64,000 nt of DNA from positions 310,001-374,000 of the forward strand of contig CAVXLG010000017.1 in NCBI GenBank assembly GCA_963762615.1. The letters run 5' to 3'. Positions 52,525 to 61,591 of this stretch are shown piece after piece. Under the pieces are notes generated by a model that was not told where the DNA came from, searched no databases, and worked only from the letters and a program-made list of their open reading frames with translations. Each line of letters opens with the position of its first letter. Position 1 is the first letter of the stretch. Made by a program: the position numbers and the translations under genes. The stretch is from PALSA-505 sp963762615 (GTDB lineage: Bacteria; Actinomycetota; Actinomycetes; Streptosporangiales; Streptosporangiaceae).

Positions 52525-52564
52525 CTTTTAACCCGTGGGTTCAGGGTTCGACCCCCTGGCGCCC
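52525..52564 (+). repeat. attR of the tRNA-Lys island
   Basis: 40 bp identical to 31418-31457 (anticodon loop to acceptor stem of tRNA-Lys). The 5' half of the tRNA is missing, so this is not a tRNA gene. Confidence 0.85.
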
Positions 52565-52568
52565 ACCA

Positions 52569-52669
52569 GATCGGGTCGCTGCTGTCCGAATCGGGTTGCT
52601 GTCCGAATCGGGTCGCTGCTGTCCGATCGGGTCGCTGCTGTCCGATCGGGTCGCTGCTGTCCAACCGGG
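52569..52669 (+). repeat. Five tandem ~20-bp repeats beside attR
   Basis: Repeats of TCGGGTCGCTGCTGTCCGA with small changes, directly outside attR. No gene is visible; likely slippage or a small regulatory array. Confidence 0.65.
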
Positions 52670-52719
52670 CCCTGGTCGAGACAGGCTCCTGATCGGAGCC
52701 ACCCGGCCAGCACGCGCGA

Positions 52720-53463
52720 TCATGGACCGGGCTCGCCGGGTGACCGGAGGGCCGAGAAACGCTCTGCGGCCAGGTCCAGCTGCCGGGCGATCCGCGCCTT
52801 CGCCTCATCGCCCAGCGGCGTGTCAGGCCGCGCGATCATTTCCCGCAGTACGGGCACCAGCGGAGCGTACTTGCCCGCCAGCCGGTCCAGCGCGGGCCCG
52901 GTGGTGTGGATCAGCCCCACGCCGTTGTCGGTGAAGTCAGAAACCTTGATCACCCGTGCCCAGGGGCACTTCTCCAGGCTGGCCGCCACGTGCTCGCGGT
53001 ACTGCTCGCGCTGGTCCCGGCCCGGCGGCCAGTCCGGGTTGGTGACCGCTGCGACCAGGTCCGCGACTCTGATTCCGAACTCGGCGGCCACGGCGGCCAG
53101 CGCTGCCTGCTGGCCGTCCCCGGCCGTCCGCTGGCCGCCGCCCGCGGCCAGCTCCGCCGGATGGTCCTCCACCGCATCGTGCAGCAGGGCCGCGCACACC
53201 ACGTCGGCGTCGCGGATGTCGTAGTAGCGGATGATCCGGATCGCGACCCGCAGCAGGTGATTGACGTAGGGCTCACGCTGCCTGCGGTCGGCGGCGTGCA
53301 GCCGGCCGGCCAGCGCCAGCGCCCGCTCCAGCCGCCTCTGGTCGGCCTCGTCGAACACGGCGATCTCCTGGGCAAAGCGCTCCCGCAGCCCGTCCTCGCC
53401 GTAGGTCGTGGTGATCGCGTGCAGCGGCATCGTCGCCAGCAGCCGCCGGGCCGCGGTATCCAT
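52720..53463 (-). CDS. HD-domain protein, (p)ppGpp-hydrolase-like
   Basis: 247 residues from ATG 53463. The HD phosphohydrolase domain reads YVNHLLRVAIRIIRYYDIRD, VVCAALLHDAVEDHPAEL (HD and ED metal ligands), later AVTNPDWPPGRDQREQYREH and WARVIKVSDFTDN. The pattern fits the hydrolase half of RelA/SpoT (Mesh1-like small alarmone hydrolases). No synthetase, TGS or ACT domain is present. Predicted cytosolic and metal-dependent. Divergent from the DUF1275 gene, with about 110 bp between. Chromosomal side of attR. Confidence 0.75.
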   Translation of the reverse strand: MDTAARRLLATMPLHAITTTYGEDGLRERFAQEIAVFDEADQRRLERALALAGRLHAADRRQREPYVNHLLRVAIRIIRYYDIRDADVVCAALLHDAVEDHPAELAAGGGQRTAGDGQQAALAAVAAEFGIRVADLVAAVTNPDWPPGRDQREQYREHVAASLEKCPWARVIKVSDFTDNGVGLIHTTGPALDRLAGKYAPLVPVLREMIARPDTPLGDEAKARIARQLDLAAERFSALRSPGEPGP

Positions 53464-53576
53464 GACTCCAGAAGTAGCACACCGGCCGAAGCCCCCTGCT
53501 TCCGCGTGATTGTCCCGATGCCTGAGACTGTCTCGTGTCATCCATGCACTCATCGCTAGGCCAAAGGGGACGCCAG

Positions 53577-54278
53577 GTGGCTGCGAAGGGCACGCCGACG
53601 CCGTTGCTGCTGACACTGGTGGCGCTGACCGCGGTCAGCGGCCTGGTGGACGCGGTTTGCTACCTGGGTCTCGGCCGCGTCTTCACGGCCAACATGACCG
53701 GCAATGTGGTGGTGCTCGGCTTCGCCTTGGCGGGCGCGCAGGGCTTCTCGGTCGCCGCAACGCTCACCTCGCTCGCCTTGTTCCTGGTCGGCGCTTTCTG
53801 CGCTGGCCTGGCCGCCCCCCGGTTGAGCGGCGGTAACGGCAATCGCAGCCGCCTGCTGCTGGTGGCGATGGCGACCGAGGCCTGCTTCGTCGCGGCGGCC
53901 GCCCTGATCTCCTTCCTGACCGCAACGGTCGCCACCGGCTGGGCCCGCTATGTCGTCATCGCGCTACTGGCGTTCGCGATGGGAATCCGCAACGCGACGG
54001 TCCGCCGCCTGGCCGTGCCCGACCTGACCACCACGGTCCTGACGATGACATTGACCGGCCTCGCCGCCGACGCGGCCGTCACGGGCGGCGAACACGCGTC
54101 CGCGGCCTACCGCAGGGCGGCCGCGGTGGCGGCCATGCTGATCGGCGCTACCGCCGGAGCCGCGGTGTACCTGCACGAAGGAGCGGCGCTGCCACTGCTC
54201 GTCGCGGCGCTGGTGGTGACCGTCGCCGGGGTGGCCTTCCGGCTGAGCATGACTCGTGATGCGACGATGGTGACGTGA
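53577..54278 (+). CDS. YoaK/DUF1275 family membrane protein
   Basis: About 233 residues from GTG 53577 (AAAGGGG upstream). Six membrane helices with the family signature: ALTAVSGLVDAVCYLGLGRV, FTANMTGNVVVLGFALAGAQ, FAMGIRNATVRRLAVPDLTT and TVLTMTLTGLAADA. The family is of unknown function and may be a transporter. Its stop overlaps the start of the GNAT gene (GTGA). Confidence 0.85.
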   Translation: MAAKGTPTPLLLTLVALTAVSGLVDAVCYLGLGRVFTANMTGNVVVLGFALAGAQGFSVAATLTSLALFLVGAFCAGLAAPRLSGGNGNRSRLLLVAMATEACFVAAAALISFLTATVATGWARYVVIALLAFAMGIRNATVRRLAVPDLTTTVLTMTLTGLAADAAVTGGEHASAAYRRAAAVAAMLIGATAGAAVYLHEGAALPLLVAALVVTVAGVAFRLSMTRDATMVT

Positions 54279-54598
54279 CCGATAGCTCCCAGATAACCGA
54301 CAACCAGGAAGCCGCCCGCCTCGAGTTCACGGTCGATGGCCAGCTCGCGGAGCTACAGTATCGCCGCCGCGGGGACCGGCTCGTGATCATCCATACCGAA
54401 GTACCGCTCGCGCTCGAGGGCCGCGGCATCGCCGGCGCCCTGATCGCGGCGGCCGTCAATCGCGCCGTCCGGGAAAATCTGACGGTGGTGCCGCTGTGCC
54501 CGTTCGCCCGCTCCTGGCTGGCCCGGCATCCCGACTCGGCGGCCACCGTCGCCATCGACTGGGGCCAGGACGGACCAGACGGTCCCGGGCAGGGCTGA
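54275..54598 (+). CDS. YjdJ-type GNAT acetyltransferase-like protein
   Basis: 107 residues from GTG 54275, coupled to the upstream gene. The short GNAT form shows LEFTVDGQLAELQYRRRGDR, IIHTEVPLALEGRGIAGALI (acetyl-CoA loop with EGRGIAG) and VVPLCPFARSWLARHPD. This matches the YjdJ-like group (GNAT with conserved CPF..W/L..HP), small acetyltransferase-fold proteins of unknown substrate. Confidence 0.85.
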   Translation: MTDSSQITDNQEAARLEFTVDGQLAELQYRRRGDRLVIIHTEVPLALEGRGIAGALIAAAVNRAVRENLTVVPLCPFARSWLARHPDSAATVAIDWGQDGPDGPGQG

Positions 54599-54669
54599 CC
54601 GGAGTTCTCCCCGCACGCCTGCCGACGACAGCCGAAGCAGGGTCTCCCTAGGCAGGGGCCCCGCTCCTG

Positions 54670-54800
54670 CCCTGCCCCCGCCCGTGCCCTGCCCCGCTCT
54701 GGCCGCCCCCGCTCTGGCCGCCCCCCGCTCTGGCCAGCCCCGCTTTAGTCGGCCCCGCTTTGCCGGTCCGCTTGCTGGTTCCGCTTTGCCGGCCCCGCAT
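54670..54800 (+). repeat. Degenerate CCCGCTCTGG-type tandem repeats
   Basis: About ten imperfect copies of a 12-bp CCCCGCTCTGGC/CCCCGCTTTGCC unit in the gap between the GNAT gene and mscL. No gene seen in 54599-54971. Confidence 0.6.
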
Positions 54801-54971
54801 GCCAGCCCGCCCGATGTGGCTCCGGTGCCGACGGCGATGATCCTTGCCCCGACCGGTACCGAACCGTCATGATGCCATGCAAGCCAGCGCGTGCCCCGGG
54901 GCGGGGGACGCTCCCGCCAGGCCGGGAGCATGCAGCCCTGTTGACAGCTATCCCGACAGAGGGGATTCGAC

Positions 54972-55406
54972 GTGATCAAGGGATTCAGGAACTTTGTCAT
55001 GCGCGGCAACATCGTCGAGGCGGCCGTCGCCTTCGTCGTGGCGCTGGCATTCAGCGCCTTGATCGCCCAGTTCATTAACTACATCATCAACCCGCTGCTG
55101 GCCGCGACGGTGTCGGGCAAGAAACTCGGACTGGGCTGGCTGATACGGGCCGGCAATCCCAGGACCTTCGTCAATATCGGCGGCCTGATCGGCGCCCTCA
55201 TTTACTTCCTCATCTTCATGCTGGTCATTTATCTCGCCATCGTCATGCCCTACAAAACGATCCAGAAGCGGCGCGGCCAGGACGTCTACGGTGATCCTGT
55301 ACCGGTCAAGACCTGCCCGGCGTGCCTGTCCAGCGACCTGCCGGCGGGGGCCTCCAAGTGCAAGTACTGCGGGACCGAGCAGCCCAGCGCCGCTGCTGCC
55401 GTCTGA
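54972..55406 (+). CDS. mscL: Large-conductance mechanosensitive channel with zinc ribbon
   Basis: 144 residues. The first 100 are MscL: IKGFRNFVMRGNIVEAAVAF, VVALAFSALIAQFINYIINP (pore helix TM1) and LIYFLIFMLVIYLAIVMPYK (TM2). It opens under high membrane tension to release solutes on osmotic downshift. The cytoplasmic C-terminus is not the usual coiled coil only; it ends in a zinc ribbon, CPACLSSDLPAGASKCKYCG (CxxC...CxxC). GTG 54972 is the start. Confidence 0.9.
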   Translation: MIKGFRNFVMRGNIVEAAVAFVVALAFSALIAQFINYIINPLLAATVSGKKLGLGWLIRAGNPRTFVNIGGLIGALIYFLIFMLVIYLAIVMPYKTIQKRRGQDVYGDPVPVKTCPACLSSDLPAGASKCKYCGTEQPSAAAAV

Positions 55407-55441
55407 CCGGACCGGGCATGTCCCGGCGATGGTCGCGGGCC

Positions 55442-57182
55442 CTACTTCGCGTCGGCGTAACAGCCGACCACGGCGGTCGTTACCGGGAAGCGCACCGGCG
55501 TCGCCCCGAACACCAGCTGCCCGGCCTCCTCCGCCGCCGCCTGCACGGCGGACACGACCGGCTGGGCGAACTCCTCCGGGCAGTGCACGATTACCTCGTC
55601 GTGCTGGAAGAAGACCAGGTGCGGACGCCCGGTGGCGCCTGGCCTGGCGAGCGCGGCCAGCCGCGGTCGCAGGCACGCGATCAGCACGAGCGCCCAGTCC
55701 GCCGCGCTGGCCTGCACGACAAAGTTCCGGGTGAAGCGGCCGCGGGCGCGCACCGAACGAGCGGCACCCGGGCTGTCGGCGCCGGCGGTGAGCGAGCGCC
55801 AGGCGGTCGACGGCGGCGGGCACGACCGGCCAAGGACGGATCGCACCACCTGGCCCTCTTCCCCGGCCCGCGCCGCGGCCTCCACGTACTCCGCGGCGTC
55901 GGGGAACCGCCGCCTGAGCACGGCGAGCAGCTGGCCTGCTTCGCCGCCCGCCCCGCCGTACATCGCGGACAGCAGTGCCACCTTGGCCTTTCCCCGGTCG
56001 CCGCCGAACGCGCCAGCCAGTTCCGAGTACAGGTCACCGGCGGCCGCCGCCTCGCCGAACGCCCGGTCCCCCGCTAGCGCGGCCAGCACCCGAGGCTCCA
56101 GCTGGGCGGCATCCCCGACCACCAGGGTCCATCCCGGGTCGGCGACCACCGCCCGGCGCAGCACCCGCGGGATCTGGAGCGCGCCGCCGCCGTTCGTGGC
56201 CCAGCGTCCCGACACCACCCCGCCGACCACGTACTCCGGCCGGAACCTGCCCGTCGGCCACCCAGGAGTCCAGCCACGCCCAGCCGTGCGCGGCATGCAG
56301 CCTGGCCAGCTCCTTGTACTGCAGCAGCAGCGGCACCGCCGGGTGATCGACGCCGCGCAGCACCCCGGATCTGGTCGAGGTCACCGGGACTCCGTCGGCG
56401 GCGAAGGCGCGCACGAGCTGGGCCGGGGAGTCCGGGTTGACCGGGCGGCCACCGAACGCCGCGGTGATCTGGCCGGCAAGCTCGGCCAGCCGCCGGGGCC
56501 TCGACCCGCGGGCGGGACGCGGGCCGAGGAGTCCGGCCAGCAGTTCATCGTGCACGTCCGGCCGCCACGGCAACCCGTCGAAGCCCATCTCCGCGGCGGC
56601 GAGCGCACCCGCCGATTCGGCCGCGGCGAGCAGCCGCAGCCGCGCTGGTGCCTCGTCGGCCGCGATCCGGCCCAGCTGATCCGCGTAAACGGCGATCAGC
56701 GCGTCCAGCGTGGCGCCACCTTCGGGCCACCAGGGCTCGTCGGGCCCGAACAGCGCCTGCTGACTGCCCGACGGCAGCGTGGCATGTTGCGCACCCGACG
56801 GCGCGGCCGCATGCCGCGGCACCCGCTCCCCGCGCAGCCGGGCCCAGGCAGCGGCCAGCGTGACGGGCTCGCCGTGCCGCCCGTCGCGGCCGAGCAGCAG
56901 TGCCTCCACGAGCGCGACGTCGTGGCAGCGTGCCACCCGCACCCCCGCCCTCAGCAGGTCCGGATAGCACCCGGCGGCGGACGCCCACACCCAGCGCACC
57001 CGGCCGGTTCGCTCCCGGTCCGCGATGACGGATGACAGATCATCACGCCGAACGGCGGATGCCAGCCGGGTCCCGTCGGCCGCCAGATCGCACAGCAGGG
57101 CCGACTCGCCGGGTTGCGGGACGACGGCGACGGGAACGGCTGGGGCTGACCCGTCCGGTCCCGGGGCGACAGCGATCGGCAC
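55442..57182 (-). pseudogene. Pol I-like DNA polymerase (3'-5' exonuclease-like/polymerase), one frame break
   Basis: About 580 residues. GTG 57182 is preferred as start since the reading frame further upstream overlaps the neighbouring gene. The N-terminal half is exonuclease-like without clear catalytic motifs. The polymerase half has motif A as VVGDAAQLEPRVLAALAGD, motif B region RGKAKVALLSAMYGGAGGE and motif C as VFFQHDEVIVHCPEE. N-terminal and polymerase parts are in different frames because of one extra C near 56256. It resembles the short actinobacterial Pol I-like proteins kept besides PolA. One-base correction restores it. Confidence 0.8.
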
Positions 57183-57249
57183 TCCAACATTGGAACCTAT
57201 GCGGAAGTCTGGGCCCGGCCCGGGGCCTGGCCGGGCCGGGTCCAGACAC

Positions 57250-57841
57250 TTAGCGGGGCTCAGCCACCGGACGATCCGCCGGAGATGATGCGGCGGCACC
57301 GCCGCGCACCGCGGGAACGGCAGCCCGGCTGCTCTGGCCAGGCAGATTGCCCATCCCAGCCCCCGGCCGCGACGAGTCCCTGCCCCTGATGGCGGTCACC
57401 GTGCCTCCGCTCGCCATGGCCGTCACCCACACCTGGTCCCCGATTTCCCGGGCCGATGCCGTTACGCCGGGTATCGATGGCGGTCGAGTCGGTCACGACG
57501 TAGGTCCTGGTACAGCCGTTCTCGCTCTTAAGCGTAATAGACGATCGGCTGACCGAGCCTGCCTTGTCGTTCCGAATTTCCACGGTTACTGTTTCCCCGC
57601 CCCGACGCAGGCCGGACAACTGAGCCGTGCAGAGGAACGAGCGGGCTGGGGGTCCGGAAGCCGCAGCCAGCGCGATGCCGCCGCCCGCCGACGCGACCAC
57701 CGGAGTCCGAGCGCGATGCAGCCGCCCGCCGGCACAGGGCCAGCGCCGTCCCGGCCGGCATGAGGTGGCGGGCGCTCCCGCGGCGGCGGAGCCGGCTGTC
57801 GGTGCGTCGTTCGGCATCGTCCAGGCGGCATCCTTCCGCAC
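57250..57841 (-). pseudogene. Secreted/membrane DUF5666-like protein, frame break
   Basis: Readable parts: FLCTAQLSGLRRGGETVTVE, SSITLKSENGCTRTYVVTDS in one frame, then ASAREIGDQVWVTAMASGGT, VTAIRGRDSS in another, with a shift near 57470. The pattern of a short TYVVTDST strand and an 'I..GD.VWV.A....GTVTA' strand resembles DUF5666 repeats of actinobacterial secreted proteins. The N-terminus is not clear, so the 5' end is approximate. It lies just upstream of the polymerase gene on the same strand. 57906-58249 holds nothing that I can support. Confidence 0.45.
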
Positions 57842-58249
57842 TCAACTCAACGGTCGCTGTTTCAGCGTGCCAACCGGGCATGCGTACCGGCTGAGCCGAC
57901 GCTGAGAAATCACCTCAGTGGTGATCATCCGGAAGGATGCCAGTCACTGGGCGTTATCCGAAATCCACCCCGCTTGTGCAGGTCCAGATGGTCTGCACGA
58001 GCCATCGGGCCCGGCCGAGGACCCCACGGTCACGGGGCCAGGCCAGTGCGGATAGCGCGACTATCGAATGAGTAACCCCGTGTCCGGGGTCGGCCGCCGC
58101 CCGGCACCCGGCTAATGTTCGCTGCTCGTCCTGGGCAGGCCTGATGATGTCCCATCCCGGTAACGAATCACAGAACCCAGGGACCAGCTCATAGCTTGCG
58201 GCCCGGCGCCCGTCTCCACAACTGCCGACACGACGATGGAAGCCAGGCG

Positions 58250-58453
58250 TTACTGCGAGCGCGGCTGCGGAACTCCTGCGAGCAGCGCGCGGACCTCGGA
58301 CTCCCGGTAACGGCGGTGACCCCCGAGCGTGCGGATGGAGGTCAGCTTGCCGGCCTTCGCCCACCGCGTAACGGTCTTCGGGTCCACTCGGAACATCGTC
58401 GCGACCTCCGCCGGAGTAAGCAGCGACTCGGCCTGGGGCGTGCGTGCGGACAT
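58250..58453 (-). CDS. bldC: Developmental regulator BldC (MerR-like)
   Basis: 67 residues. The protein is a single winged-helix MerR-type DNA-binding domain: LLTPAEVATMFRVDPKTVTR, WAKAGKLTSIRTLGGHRRYR, ESEVRALLAG. It is nearly the same as Streptomyces BldC, which binds direct repeats cooperatively and delays sporulation and development. The neighbours (vdh, DUF3073, purM, purF) are the same as in Streptomyces, which supports orthology. The region up to vdh (58454-58766) should hold both promoters. Confidence 0.95.
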   Translation of the reverse strand: MSARTPQAESLLTPAEVATMFRVDPKTVTRWAKAGKLTSIRTLGGHRRYRESEVRALLAGVPQPRSQ

Positions 58454-58766
58454 GGGTGCGGCCTCTCCTCCTGGACCGGTACTGCGATCCTGCGTTCTCT
58501 CGTCGTGCTGGCCTGGTGCTCCGTCCCGTGCTGTCGGGATGTCCTATATGGCCGACAGAGACCATATTGCCATCACGACCGGTGACACGTCGACCACCCG
58601 GAGCAAAGTTTCGTCGCAGACGGCCGGTCACGGAGGTCGTGAAACGCCGTGGGTAGCGAGGGTCTTGCCGCCTCGCTGGTTGTCGCACGGCACCGTGCGG
58701 ACGGGCATACGCTGGATTTCCCACCGGGTCAACGAAGACCCGGACCGGACCGGAAGAGTCACCACA

Positions 58767-59867
58767 GTGACGCAAGTGTTCGCCACATCAGACCACGAGA
58801 GCGGATCTTCCGCTCATTTCGGACACGAGCAGGTCATCTTCTGCCAGGACCCCCCGACCGGCCTGCGGGCCATTGTTGCGATCTATTCCACGGCGCTGGG
58901 CCCCGCGCTGGGCGGTACCCGCTTCTACCCATATCAGAGCGAGGCGCAGGCCCTGGCCGACGTGCTCAACCTGTCCAGGGCGATGACCTACAAGAGCGCC
59001 CTGGCCGGGCTCGATCTTGGCGGCGGGAAGGCTGTGATCATCGGCGATCCCAGGGCGCTGAAGTCCGAGCCGCTGCTGCGCGCCTACGGCAGGTTCATCG
59101 AGTCCCTCGGCGGACGCTATATCACGGCGTGTGACGTCGGCACGTACAGCGAGGACATGGACATCATCGCGCGGGAGTGCCGTCACGTGACCGGACGCAC
59201 GGTGCCGTACGGCGGGGCGGGCGATTCCTCGGTACTGACCGCCTTCGGCGTATTCCAGGGCATGCGGGCGGCAGCCGAGCACGCCTGGGGCAGCGCCAGC
59301 CTGGAGGGCAGGCGGGTCGGGGTCGAGGGCGTCGGCAAGGTGGGCGCGCGCCTGGTAGATCATCTCGCAGAGGCCGGGGCGGATGTGGTGATCTGCGACG
59401 TCGACCCGCGGGCGGTCGAACGGGTCCAGGACCGGCATCCGGGCGTGAGCTCGGCGTTGGATCACCGCGCGCTGATCGCCCGGCCGCTGGACGTGCTCGC
59501 GCCGTGCGCGCTCGGCGGCACCCTGGACGACGACACGGTCGGAACGCTGACCGCGAGGATCGTCTGCGGCGCCGCGAACAACCAGCTCGCCCACCCGGGT
59601 ATCGAGAAGATGCTCGCTGACCGCGGCGTCCTTTACGCCCCGGATTACCTGGTGAACTCGGGCGGCCTGATCCAGGTGGCGGACGAGCTCGAAGGCTTCA
59701 ATTTCGACCGGGCCAAGGGCCGCGCGGAGAAGATCTTCGACACCACGCACCGGATCTTCACGCTCGCGGATGAGGAAGGCGTGCCGCCCGCGGTCGCGGC
59801 TGACAGGCTCGCGGAGCGGAGGATGTCCGAGGTGGGCAGGCTCCGCGGCATCTGGCTGCCCGGCTAG
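58767..59867 (+). CDS. vdh: Valine (Leu/Phe/Glu-type) dehydrogenase
   Basis: 366 residues from GTG 58767 (GGAAGAG eight bases upstream). NAD-dependent deamination of valine and other branched amino acids to 2-oxo acids. Catalytic block TYKSALAGLDLGGGKAVIIG with the active-site Lys, GTYSEDMDIIARECRHVTG, Rossmann motif RVGVEGVGKVGARLVDHLA, NAD contacts VICDVDPRAVERV and the C-terminal YLVNSGGLIQVADELEGF. In streptomycetes the product feeds short-chain acyl-CoA precursors. Divergent from bldC. Confidence 0.93.
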   Translation: MTQVFATSDHESGSSAHFGHEQVIFCQDPPTGLRAIVAIYSTALGPALGGTRFYPYQSEAQALADVLNLSRAMTYKSALAGLDLGGGKAVIIGDPRALKSEPLLRAYGRFIESLGGRYITACDVGTYSEDMDIIARECRHVTGRTVPYGGAGDSSVLTAFGVFQGMRAAAEHAWGSASLEGRRVGVEGVGKVGARLVDHLAEAGADVVICDVDPRAVERVQDRHPGVSSALDHRALIARPLDVLAPCALGGTLDDDTVGTLTARIVCGAANNQLAHPGIEKMLADRGVLYAPDYLVNSGGLIQVADELEGFNFDRAKGRAEKIFDTTHRIFTLADEEGVPPAVAADRLAERRMSEVGRLRGIWLPG

Positions 59868-60258
59868 ACATGGCCGGGACATGGCCCAGGCCGTGTCTCA
59901 CAAATCTTGATGGCTGCTGCCAGCGGGGCGATGAGCGGCCATCCCGAGGCCCGGCGAAACGCGCCGACGTTTCGCCGGGGTGAAGTGTCACTCCGCCGAC
60001 ATCATCTGGCGCCGACGCTCGTCTGGGCGCCGATCCCCGTCGTAGAAGATCTACAAGACATGACCTAACACCCGGTCGGCGTGAGCGCAGACTTCATAAA
60101 CCGGGTACCTTTATAGGCGTACGAAGGCTGGCACGCGCTGCCCTCCGGTCGGTGGAGCGGGCGACGGGTCGGCTTGCTGTGCGGGAAAGCCAGCAAGCAG
60201 CGTTAGCAGTGAGCAGTGGCCTGATCGGGCCAGAAGGATGTTCAAGGGGGTCGAGCCA

Positions 60259-60486
60259 ATGGGGCGCGGCCGAGCCAAGGCCAAGCAGGTGAAGGTGGCA
60301 CGCCAGCTGAAGTACAACAGCGGCGGCATGGACCTTGACCGATTGCAGGCTGAGCTGGGTAGCAGCACGGACCAGCAGGACGAGAACCACGCGGACGAGG
60401 ACCACGAGGACCACGAGGACCCCTACGCGGAATACGCCGACCGCTACGCCGGCGAAGAGGACGAAGGCGCTGACGCGAGCACCTGA
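60259..60486 (+). CDS. DUF3073 protein
   Basis: 75 residues. The start GRGRAKAKQVKVARQLKYNS and LDRLQAELG is the conserved DUF3073 block; the rest is a highly acidic tail (DEDHEDHEDPYAEYADRYAG). Found next to purM in most actinobacteria, function unknown. Convergent with purM (8-bp gap). The 391 bp before it (59868-60258) hold no gene. Confidence 0.9.
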   Translation: MGRGRAKAKQVKVARQLKYNSGGMDLDRLQAELGSSTDQQDENHADEDHEDHEDPYAEYADRYAGEEDEGADAST

Positions 60487-60493
60487 CGGGCAG

Positions 60494-61591
60494 TCAGCCG
60501 GGATGTGACCCGGTGAGCCGGACAGCGCCGCGAGTACCCACAGCCCTGATGACCTCCCCGGCTCGCCAGGCGGGTACGCCGCGCGCGGTGAGCAAGCCGA
60601 CTGCCTGGTCTGCGGCACCGGCAGCAACCACGGCGGTCATGCCCACTCCCATGTTGAAGACGCGTTCCATCTCCTCCCGGGCTACCCGGCCGCGCTCGGC
60701 GAGCAGGCCGAAGACCGGCGGCGGGCGCCAGCTGCCGCGGTCGAGCACGGCGGCAGTTCCCGGCGGCAGCACCCGGGCCAGGTTGGCCGCCAGGCCGCCG
60801 CCGGTGATGTGCGCGTACGCGTGCACGTCGCACTCGCGGGCGAGCCGCAGGCAGTCCCGCGCGTAGATCCGGGCCGGGACGAGCAGCTCCTCGCCGAGCG
60901 GCCCGGCCAGCCCGGGCGGCTCGGCGTCGAGCGCGAGCCCGGAGCGATCCAGCACCGCCCGGACCAGCGAGAAGCCGTTGCAGTGCAGCCCGGAGGACGC
61001 CATCGCGATCACCGCGTCGCCGGGCCCGACCCGGTCCGGGCCGAGCAGCTCGTCCGCCTCCAGCACGCCGGTGGCCGCTCCGGCCAGGTCGAAGTCGTCC
61101 GGCCCCAGATGGCCGGGATGCTCGGCGGTCTCGCCGCCGAGCAGGGCACAGCCGGCCAGCACGCAGCCGGCCGCGACGCCGGAGACGATCGCGGCGACCC
61201 GCTCGGGGACTACAGATCCGCAGACCAGGTAGTCGGTGAGGAACAGCGGCTCCGCCCCGCAGGCCGCCAGGTCGTCGGCGACCATCGCGACCAGGTCGAT
61301 GCCGACCGTGTCGTACCGGCCGAGGCGGCTGGCAATCATCACCTTGGTGCCCACGCCGTCGGTCGAGGTGGCCAGCACCGGCCGACGGTAGGCGGCCAGC
61401 TTCCGCGCGTCGAACAGGCCGGCGAACCCGCCGATGCCGCCGATGACCTCGGGCCGGTCGGCCCGGGCGACGTGGCCGCGGATCAGCTCGACCGCGGCCT
61501 CCCCGGCATCGATGTCCACGCCTGCCGCCCGGTAGCCGAGCCCGCCGGACGAGGGGGAAGTGGTGCCAGGCGCGCCGTCTCGTGCCGTCAT
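60494..61591 (-). CDS. purM: Phosphoribosylformylglycinamidine cyclo-ligase
   Basis: 365 residues from ATG 61591, which overlaps the purF stop (ATGA). AIR synthase: closes the imidazole ring from FGAM with ATP in step five of purine synthesis. Motifs: GLGYRAAGVDIDAGEAAVEL, LATSTDGVGTKVMIASRLGR, DLVAMVADDLAACGAEPLFL, GETAEHPGHL, MASSGLHCNGFSLVRAVL, AYAHITGGGLAANLARVLP and EEMERVFNMGVGM. Full length, frame intact. Second gene of the leftward purF-purM operon. Confidence 0.96.
   Translation of the reverse strand: MTARDGAPGTTSPSSGGLGYRAAGVDIDAGEAAVELIRGHVARADRPEVIGGIGGFAGLFDARKLAAYRRPVLATSTDGVGTKVMIASRLGRYDTVGIDLVAMVADDLAACGAEPLFLTDYLVCGSVVPERVAAIVSGVAAGCVLAGCALLGGETAEHPGHLGPDDFDLAGAATGVLEADELLGPDRVGPGDAVIAMASSGLHCNGFSLVRAVLDRSGLALDAEPPGLAGPLGEELLVPARIYARDCLRLARECDVHAYAHITGGGLAANLARVLPPGTAAVLDRGSWRPPPVFGLLAERGRVAREEMERVFNMGVGMTAVVAAGAADQAVGLLTARGVPAWRAGEVIRAVGTRGAVRLTGSHPG

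Larger units (their letters stand above)
31418..52564. mobile_element. 21-kb genomic island in tRNA-Lys
   Basis: Defined by the 40-bp direct repeat of the tRNA-Lys 3' half, an integrase gene next to the intact tRNA, and matching arm repeats at both ends (31491-31513, 52411-52433). No replication or conjugation gene was recognised. Cargo is regulatory, membrane and secreted proteins, an oxygenase, and broken mobile elements. Non-coding stretches over 300 bp without visible features: 33077-33434, 35670-36058, 42481-42983, 45678-46259 and 51020-51805. Confidence 0.8.

Noticed and set aside
52525..52564. Second tRNA-Lys gene
   Set aside because: The sequence before the anticodon loop does not form the D-arm or the 5' acceptor strand; it is attR.
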